Source of the DNA: Sphingomonadaceae bacterium | GTDB lineage: Bacteria; Pseudomonadota; Alphaproteobacteria; Sphingomonadales; Sphingomonadaceae | Assembly: GCA_023384025.1 (NCBI GenBank) | Contig: JAHDXX010000003.1 | Coordinates: 1 to 18,645 of the forward strand | Length of the DNA: 18,645 bases | Direction of reading: 5' to 3' | Shown: in pieces, positions 15,108-18,645 of the stretch | Numbering within the stretch: the stretch's first letter is position 1 | How the letters are laid out: every line of letters begins with the position of its first letter | The notes under the pieces: generated by a model | The model's database searches: none | What the model was told of the DNA's origin: nothing | What the model saw: the letters and a program-made list of their open reading frames with translations, nothing else | Translations under genes and position numbers: made by a program

Positions 15108-15138
15108 TAGCGCGGCTGGGGCGAGCGCAACCGCGCTA
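15108..15138 (-). terminator. Stem-loop over the DUF2842 stop codon
   Basis: TAGCGCGG (15108-15115) and CCGCGCTA (15131-15138) form an 8-bp stem with a 15-base loop; the stop codon of the DUF2842 gene lies in one arm. No T-run follows, so it is a partial terminator or an mRNA end-protecting structure between DUF2842 and the MBL gene. Confidence 0.4.
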
Positions 15139-15351
15139 GCGGGTGCGGCCGGTCTCCATCCAGATCAGGAACCGGCGCAGCGGCAGCAGCCAGATCAGGC
15201 CAAGCACGAGGTAGACCGGTGCCTGCGCCAGCGCGGGCCAGCTGCCGATCAGCTCAGGCACATAACGGGCCACCATCACGCCGTAGACGATCAGCCCGAC
15301 CAGCAGGCCGAGCAGGCCCACCGGGATCCGCCAGGTCGGTTCGGTGCGCAT
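15136..15351 (-). CDS. DUF2842 small membrane protein
   Basis: This 71-residue inner-membrane protein has two hydrophobic segments (about 9-28 and 43-58). The conserved pattern EPTWRIPVGLLGLL...VYGVMVARYVP near the start and YLVLGLIWLLPLRRFLIWME near the end matches the DUF2842 family, common in Alphaproteobacteria and without a known function. Its ATG shares one base with the TGA stop of the cyclo-ligase gene (TGATG at 15353-15349), so translation is coupled and the two belong to one operon. Confidence 0.85.
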   Translation of the reverse strand: MRTEPTWRIPVGLLGLLVGLIVYGVMVARYVPELIGSWPALAQAPVYLVLGLIWLLPLRRFLIWMETGRTR

Positions 15352-15923
15352 CAGGATACTCCGTAGAGTCGCGTAGGGGTGACAACGGCCCGCAGCGGCA
15401 CATCGTGCGGCTCAAGCGGCAGGCTATCGCACAACTGGCAATCCCACGCGAGGCCGATCGTGAGGGTATCGGGTTGGTCGGCCAGCCAGCGATCGTAGTG
15501 CCCGCCGCCTTGCCCGAGGCGCTGGCAATCGGCGGTGAAGCCGACCAGCGGCACGAACAGCACCTCCGGCACGACAGTGTCTGCCTCCGGGCCGGGCTGG
15601 AGCAAGCCGTATGGCCCCGGCTCGAGGTCGCTGTCGCCGAACGGGTCGGACCAGACGGCGAATTCCATCGCCCCGGCGCGGTCGGCGAACCGGGGCAGGG
15701 CGATCCGGTGCCCAGCCTCAAGGAAATGCGCCGCGTAGCGTGAAGCGGGTGCTTCGACCGGGGTTGCCCGGTACAGTCCGATGGTCGCTCCCTCCGGGAT
15801 CTGCTTCAGCAGCGGAGCCGGGGGCTGGCGGAACAGCAGCCCGAGGATCGTCTCCGGCAAAGCCGCCACATGTGCTTTGCGCGCTGCTTTGAGTTGTTGG
15901 CGCAGTTCTGCCTTGCTCGTCAC
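15351..15923 (-). CDS. 5-formyltetrahydrofolate cyclo-ligase
   Basis: The enzyme (EC 6.3.3.2; MTHFS, ygfA/fau in E. coli) uses ATP to convert 5-formyl-THF to 5,10-methenyl-THF, returning a storage folate to the one-carbon pool. The protein of about 190 residues opens SKAELRQQLKAARKAHVAALP with the substrate and ATP-binding basic N-terminus, has IGLYRATPVEAP and DLEPGPYGLLQP, and carries the family signature VPLVGFTADCQRLGQGGGHYDRWL. GTG 15923 is preferred: AGGA lies 8 bases upstream and the N-terminus then matches relatives. ATG 15944 would add 7 residues and overlaps a hairpin. The position downstream of zapA and a 6S RNA is the arrangement known from many Proteobacteria, where the 6S transcript may extend into this gene. 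Confidence 0.93.
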   Translation of the reverse strand: MTSKAELRQQLKAARKAHVAALPETILGLLFRQPPAPLLKQIPEGATIGLYRATPVEAPASRYAAHFLEAGHRIALPRFADRAGAMEFAVWSDPFGDSDLEPGPYGLLQPGPEADTVVPEVLFVPLVGFTADCQRLGQGGGHYDRWLADQPDTLTIGLAWDCQLCDSLPLEPHDVPLRAVVTPTRLYGVS

Positions 15924-15944
15924 GCGCGAAGTCCTAATCAGCAT

Positions 15945-15959
15945 CGGTCCGCAGGACCG
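15945..15959 (-). other. Leader hairpin before the cyclo-ligase gene
   Basis: CGGTCC (15945-15950) and GGACCG (15954-15959) form a perfect 6-bp stem with a 3-base loop, ending 21 bases upstream of the preferred GTG start. It may be an mRNA 5' structure after 6S processing. Confidence 0.35.
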
Positions 15960-16010
15960 CAAGGGCGACCGCCCGCCCGCAGCGACGCGACCATAGAGTC
16001 GCATGAGCGA

Positions 16011-16051
16011 GGAATAAAACAAAACGCCCTCAAGCAGCGAAGCGGTAGGGC
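16011..16051 (-). terminator. Intrinsic terminator downstream of the 6S RNA
   Basis: On the minus strand GCCCT (16051-16047) pairs with AGGGC (16030-16026) around a partly paired loop, followed by a T-rich run (GTTTTGTTTTATT, 16025-16013). It would end the 6S transcript before the cyclo-ligase gene while allowing some read-through. Confidence 0.65.
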
Positions 16052-16084
16052 AAAAAAGGAAGTGGCGGAACCACCATGGGTCGT

Positions 16085-16240
16085 TCTCCGGGAAATCCTC
16101 TGACGCCTCAACGTCAGGTGGGCGCCGTTTACCCCAGCCCCCAGGACGAACCCGTTTGCCAGGGCAGGGACAGCTCCCAAGGATTGCTTATAGCCTCAGG
16201 GATATTCAAACGGCTCGTGCCGGGCAGTCCCGCCGTGTCC
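16085..16240 (-). ncRNA. ssrS: 6S RNA (probable)
   Basis: The 320-base gap between zapA and the 5-formyl-THF cyclo-ligase gene, all on minus, is the conserved site of 6S RNA in Proteobacteria. 6S RNA mimics an open promoter and holds housekeeping RNA polymerase in stationary phase. On the minus strand a segment starting TCCCTGAGGC (about 16203) and ending near GCGTCAGAGGATTTCCC (about 16092) recalls the closing-stem ends of E. coli 6S (CTCTGAGATG with CATCTCGGAG). AATCCT (about 16183) can pair with AGGATT (about 16098), and CTGACG/CGTCAG forms a side hairpin at about 16102-16119. A terminator follows at 16011-16051. The ends are estimated. The identity rests on location plus structure, not on an alignment. 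Confidence 0.65.
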
Positions 16241-16243
16241 TAT

Positions 16244-16897
16244 CTAGGCGCTCGCCAGCTTGCTCTCAAGCTTGTCGGCACAACTTTCGAGCATTTCGGC
16301 AAACCGTTCCAGCGCCGGGGCGAGGCCCGGGTCTACCGAGCCACTGGTCGCCCCGGCCATTGCCGGACCATGCCCGCCAGTCGCGCGGGCATCGTCCAGT
16401 TCGAGTTGCAAGGCGTCGCGCTCTTCCGCCAGACCAGCCAGACCGGCGCGCAATTCTGCCTCGACCTGCTCGGCATCGGCCAGTTCGGATCTCGTCCGCG
16501 CCAGTTCGGCCTTGATGTCGTCGCTCTCGCGAGCGGCTGACTGCGCCGCGCTCTGCAGGTTGGCGAGTTCGGTTTCCAGCGATGAGATCCGGTTGTGAAG
16601 CTGGTCGTGCTGGCCCATCGCGACGTTGCGCTCGCGCTGCGCGGTGGCGAGTTCGAGCCGCAGGTTGTCGAGCGTTTCCTCGTGCGCCATCGCGCCATTG
16701 CGGGCCTGATGCAGATCTTCGGCGATCAGGAGCGCTGCGAACAGCATGTTCTGGGCTTCCTGCGGCGCGCGGTTCGGACCGAATTCGGCGAGCTTGGCAT
16801 CAACCAGCGCGCCAAGCCGCGAGACATGGTCTTCCTGCCCGTCAGCGCAGGCAATGGTATAGGCCTTGCCGCCAATCGAGAGCCGCACTTCGCTCAT
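16244..16897 (-). CDS. zapA: Cell division protein ZapA, elongated form
   Basis: ZapA binds FtsZ and bundles protofilaments at the division site. The N-terminal domain (about 1-85) fits ZapA: MSEVRLSIGGKAYTIACADG, the dimerising helix EDHVSRLGALVDAKLAEF, and AALLIAEDLHQAR. E. coli ZapA is 109 residues; this protein has 217, the extra being a long heptad-rich coiled coil (about 85-165, for example HNRISSLETELANLQ) and a helical C-terminal tail (LAPALERFAEMLESCADKLESKL). The ATG overlaps the stop of the upstream small gene by four bases (ATGA at 16897-16894), so the two are translationally coupled. The stop precedes the probable 6S RNA. Confidence 0.88.
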   Translation of the reverse strand: MSEVRLSIGGKAYTIACADGQEDHVSRLGALVDAKLAEFGPNRAPQEAQNMLFAALLIAEDLHQARNGAMAHEETLDNLRLELATAQRERNVAMGQHDQLHNRISSLETELANLQSAAQSAARESDDIKAELARTRSELADAEQVEAELRAGLAGLAEERDALQLELDDARATGGHGPAMAGATSGSVDPGLAPALERFAEMLESCADKLESKLASA

Positions 16898-17088
16898 GCT
16901 TCGATCTGCCCGATCAGTTCATCGAGATCGGCCAGCGCCGCCGCGACCCGTTCGCGCAATGCGCTGTCGCTTTCCGCTGCGCCTGCGCTGTCCCCGCGCG
17001 GTGCCGGCACAGCATCAGCCACGGCCGCGATACGGGCCAGCGCGGCTTCGATCCGTTGCACGGCGGGTTCGATACGGTCCTGCTCCAT
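16894..17088 (-). CDS. Small coiled-coil protein upstream of zapA (ZauP-like by position)
   Basis: This predicted 64-residue, mostly helical, charged protein (MEQDRIEPAVQRIEAALARI at the start; ALRERVAAALADLDELIGQIEA at the end) has a low-complexity Ala/Pro/Gly/Ser middle. No signal or membrane segment is present. In Caulobacter a small coiled-coil protein, ZauP, is encoded in an operon with zapA, binds ZapA and helps focus the Z-ring. The position, size and helical nature here match, but sequence identity to ZauP was not tested. Start 17088 was chosen because it gives the compact helical protein; the frame stays open to ATG 17124. Neither start has a strong ribosome binding site. It is the first gene of the unit and is divergent from transketolase. 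Confidence 0.65.
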   Translation of the reverse strand: MEQDRIEPAVQRIEAALARIAAVADAVPAPRGDSAGAAESDSALRERVAAALADLDELIGQIEA

Positions 17089-17276
17089 AGCGCGCAGAAA
17101 TAGCCAATGCGCCAAGCGCTGCAAAGGGTTGGGCCGCCCTGTTGATAACTTGCCTTATCCTCGCATGGGGAAAAGCTTGGGGCGGCCGCTGTTGACCTTG
17201 CCAGCCCTGTCCGCAAAGGACGCGCCAGCGGCGCGAATCGCGCGCGCGATCCCTATTCTGGCAGGAGCCTGTCCGC
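17089..17276. promoter_or_regulatory. Divergent intergenic region between the zapA operon and tkt
   Basis: These 188 bases must hold both promoters. A plus-strand TTGACC (about 17192-17197) could be a -35 for tkt but no good -10 follows at the right spacing. A perfect 14-bp palindrome ATCGCGCGCGCGAT lies at 17237-17250, 12 bases before the AGGAG ribosome binding site of tkt (17263-17267). No minus-strand promoter could be assigned. Confidence 0.4.
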
Positions 17277-18645
17277 ATGAGCCTCGATCCCGTCCGCCTC
17301 GCCCCGATGGCCAATGCAATCCGGGCGCTGTCGATGGACGCGGTCCAGGCCGCCAATTCGGGCCATCCCGGCATGCCGATGGGCATGGCCGATGTTGCAA
17401 CCGTGCTGTGGTCGCAGTTCCTCAAGTTCGATCCCGCCGCGCCGAAATGGCCGGACCGTGACCGCTTCGTGCTGAGTGCGGGGCATGGCTCGATGCTGAT
17501 CTACAGCCTGCTCCACCTGACCGGCTACACCGCGCCGACAATGGATGACATCCGCAATTTCCGCCAGCTCGGCAGCCCTTGTGCCGGGCACCCGGAAAAC
17601 ATCGAGCTCGACGGTGTCGAATGCACCACGGGCCCGCTGGGCCAGGGACTGGCCATGGCGGTCGGCATGGCGCTGGCCGAGCGCCACCTCAACGCGACCT
17701 TCGGGGACGATCTGGTCGACCACAAGACCTGGGTGATCGCGGGTGACGGGTGCCTGATGGAAGGCATCAACCACGAAGCGATCGGCCTCGCCGGGCACCT
17801 GAAGCTGGGGCGCCTCAATGTGCTGTGGGACGATAACCGCATCACCATCGATGGCGACACCGACCTGTCGACCAGCGAAGATATCGCCGCGCGCTACACC
17901 GCAACCGGCTGGCACGTGACGTCGTGTGACGGGCACGACTTCGCCGATATCGCGCGCGCGCTGGCAGAAGCCGCCGCCGATCCGCGCCCCTCACTGGTCG
18001 CCTGCCGCACGGTGATCGGCAAGGGCGCACCGAACAAGCAGGGCGGTCACAATGTCCACGGCGCACCGCTGGGTGCCGATGAAATCGCCGCCGCGCGCGA
18101 GTACCTCGGGTGGAGCGCAGCGCCGTTCGAGGTTCCGGCCGATATTCTGGCCGACTGGCGCTCGCTTGGCGGGAGCGGCGCTACTGCCCGGAACGCGTGG
18201 GAAGCGCGCCTTGCCGCGCACCCCGAAGCCGCAGAGTTCTCGCGCCGGATGGCGGGCGAGCTGCCGGCAGACAAGGGGGCGGCGCAGGCCTACATGGCCA
18301 GCCTTGTTGCCGAGCCGCCGAAGGTTGCCACCCGCAAGTCGAGCGAGATGGCATTGGGCGCCTTGACCGCGGCAATCCCCGAGCTGGTCGGTGGCTCGGC
18401 TGACCTGACAGGTTCGAACCTCACCAAGACCGCCTCGACCGCCCCGCTGACGCCGGACAATTATGGCGGTCGCTATGTCTATTACGGCATCCGCGAATTC
18501 GGCATGGCCGCCGCGATGAACGGGATGGCGCTGCATGGCGGCATCATCCCCTATGGCGGCACCTTTCTGGTGTTCGCCGATTATTGCCGCAATGCGATCC
18601 GCCTGTCGGCGATCCAGCATGCCCGCGTGGTCTATGTCATGACGC
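17277..18645 (+). CDS. tkt: Transketolase, 3' end beyond the window
   Basis: Transketolase is a thiamine diphosphate enzyme that moves two-carbon ketol units between sugar phosphates in the pentose phosphate pathway. About 456 of the usual 650-670 residues are present. Signatures in order: ANAIRALSMDAVQAANSGHPGMPMGMAD, DRFVLSAGHGSMLIYSLLHLTGY, GSPCAGHPE, TTGPLGQGLAMAVGMALAE, the thiamine diphosphate motif GDGCLMEGINHEA...LWDDNRITIDG, KGAPNKQGGHNVHGAPLG, and the start of the pyrimidine domain GGSADLTGSNLT with YYGIREFGMAAAMNGMALHGG. AGGAG is 9 bases before ATG 17277. No frameshift is seen. It is divergent from the zapA operon. Confidence 0.96.
   Translation, partial: MSLDPVRLAPMANAIRALSMDAVQAANSGHPGMPMGMADVATVLWSQFLKFDPAAPKWPDRDRFVLSAGHGSMLIYSLLHLTGYTAPTMDDIRNFRQLGSPCAGHPENIELDGVECTTGPLGQGLAMAVGMALAERHLNATFGDDLVDHKTWVIAGDGCLMEGINHEAIGLAGHLKLGRLNVLWDDNRITIDGDTDLSTSEDIAARYTATGWHVTSCDGHDFADIARALAEAAADPRPSLVACRTVIGKGAPNKQGGHNVHGAPLGADEIAAAREYLGWSAAPFEVPADILADWRSLGGSGATARNAWEARLAAHPEAAEFSRRMAGELPADKGAAQAYMASLVAEPPKVATRKSSEMALGALTAAIPELVGGSADLTGSNLTKTASTAPLTPDNYGGRYVYYGIREFGMAAAMNGMALHGGIIPYGGTFLVFADYCRNAIRLSAIQHARVVYVMT

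Noticed and set aside
14101..15366. Plus-strand open frame of 421 codons opposite the MBL and DUF2842 genes
   Set aside because: The minus-strand genes have the zinc motif and family patterns; the plus frame is His/Arg-rich with no domain.
17140..17180. DnaA-box-like strings (TGTTGATAA and CTTATCC) near zapA/tkt
   Set aside because: Each differs from the TTATCCACA consensus, only two occur, and there is no dnaA, AT-rich unwinding region or other origin feature.
1..18645. CRISPR array, insertion sequence or prophage
   Set aside because: No regularly spaced direct repeats, transposase, integrase or phage structural gene was found on reading both strands.

Overview
The window looks like a high-GC alphaproteobacterial chromosome, most likely from Sphingomonadales (Sphingomonas/Novosphingobium/Erythrobacter type). 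The basis is gene content and style: a Pseudomonas-like branched-chain 2-oxoacid dehydrogenase operon, a DUF2842 membrane protein, the zapA / 6S RNA / 5-formyltetrahydrofolate cyclo-ligase neighbourhood, a CHASE3-GGDEF protein, and the short GC-rich palindromic repeats these genomes carry. This is inference from protein and context recognition; no search was run.

Left part (1-6339), accessory and rearranged. An acyl-CoA synthetase-type AMP-binding gene enters from the left and is cut off near base 920. There it meets, tail to tail, a minus-strand RHS/YD-repeat gene that has also lost its 3' end. Divergent from the RHS gene lies a two-gene plus-strand unit: a SLOG-domain protein with four membrane segments of SLATT type, and 23 bases later an exported trypsin-like serine protease with a long N-terminal extension. 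This pair is the best candidate for a poorly described conflict or signalling system.

Middle (6401-13739), mostly core genes: a membrane diguanylate cyclase (minus), tRNA-Pro(CGG) (minus), thymidylate synthase (plus), then a tight plus-strand operon for the branched-chain 2-oxoacid dehydrogenase complex (E1 alpha, E1 beta, E2) followed by a DUF1801/YdeI-like protein. No E3 (dihydrolipoamide dehydrogenase) gene is present here. The linker of E2 carries two inverted copies of a GC-rich palindromic repeat, inserted in frame. A small secreted protein of unknown function (minus) abuts the end of this operon.

Right part (13876-18645): tRNA-Asp(GTC) on plus. Then comes a minus-strand series which, in transcription order, is a small coiled-coil protein (ZauP-like by position), an elongated ZapA, a probable 6S RNA with its own terminator, 5-formyltetrahydrofolate cyclo-ligase, DUF2842, and a membrane-anchored metallo-beta-lactamase-fold hydrolase. 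Transketolase starts divergently from the zapA operon and runs off the right edge. Thymidylate synthase and 5-formyl-THF cyclo-ligase both serve folate one-carbon metabolism; the ZapA pair serves Z-ring assembly; transketolase is central carbon metabolism.

No CRISPR array, insertion sequence transposase, integrase or phage gene was seen.
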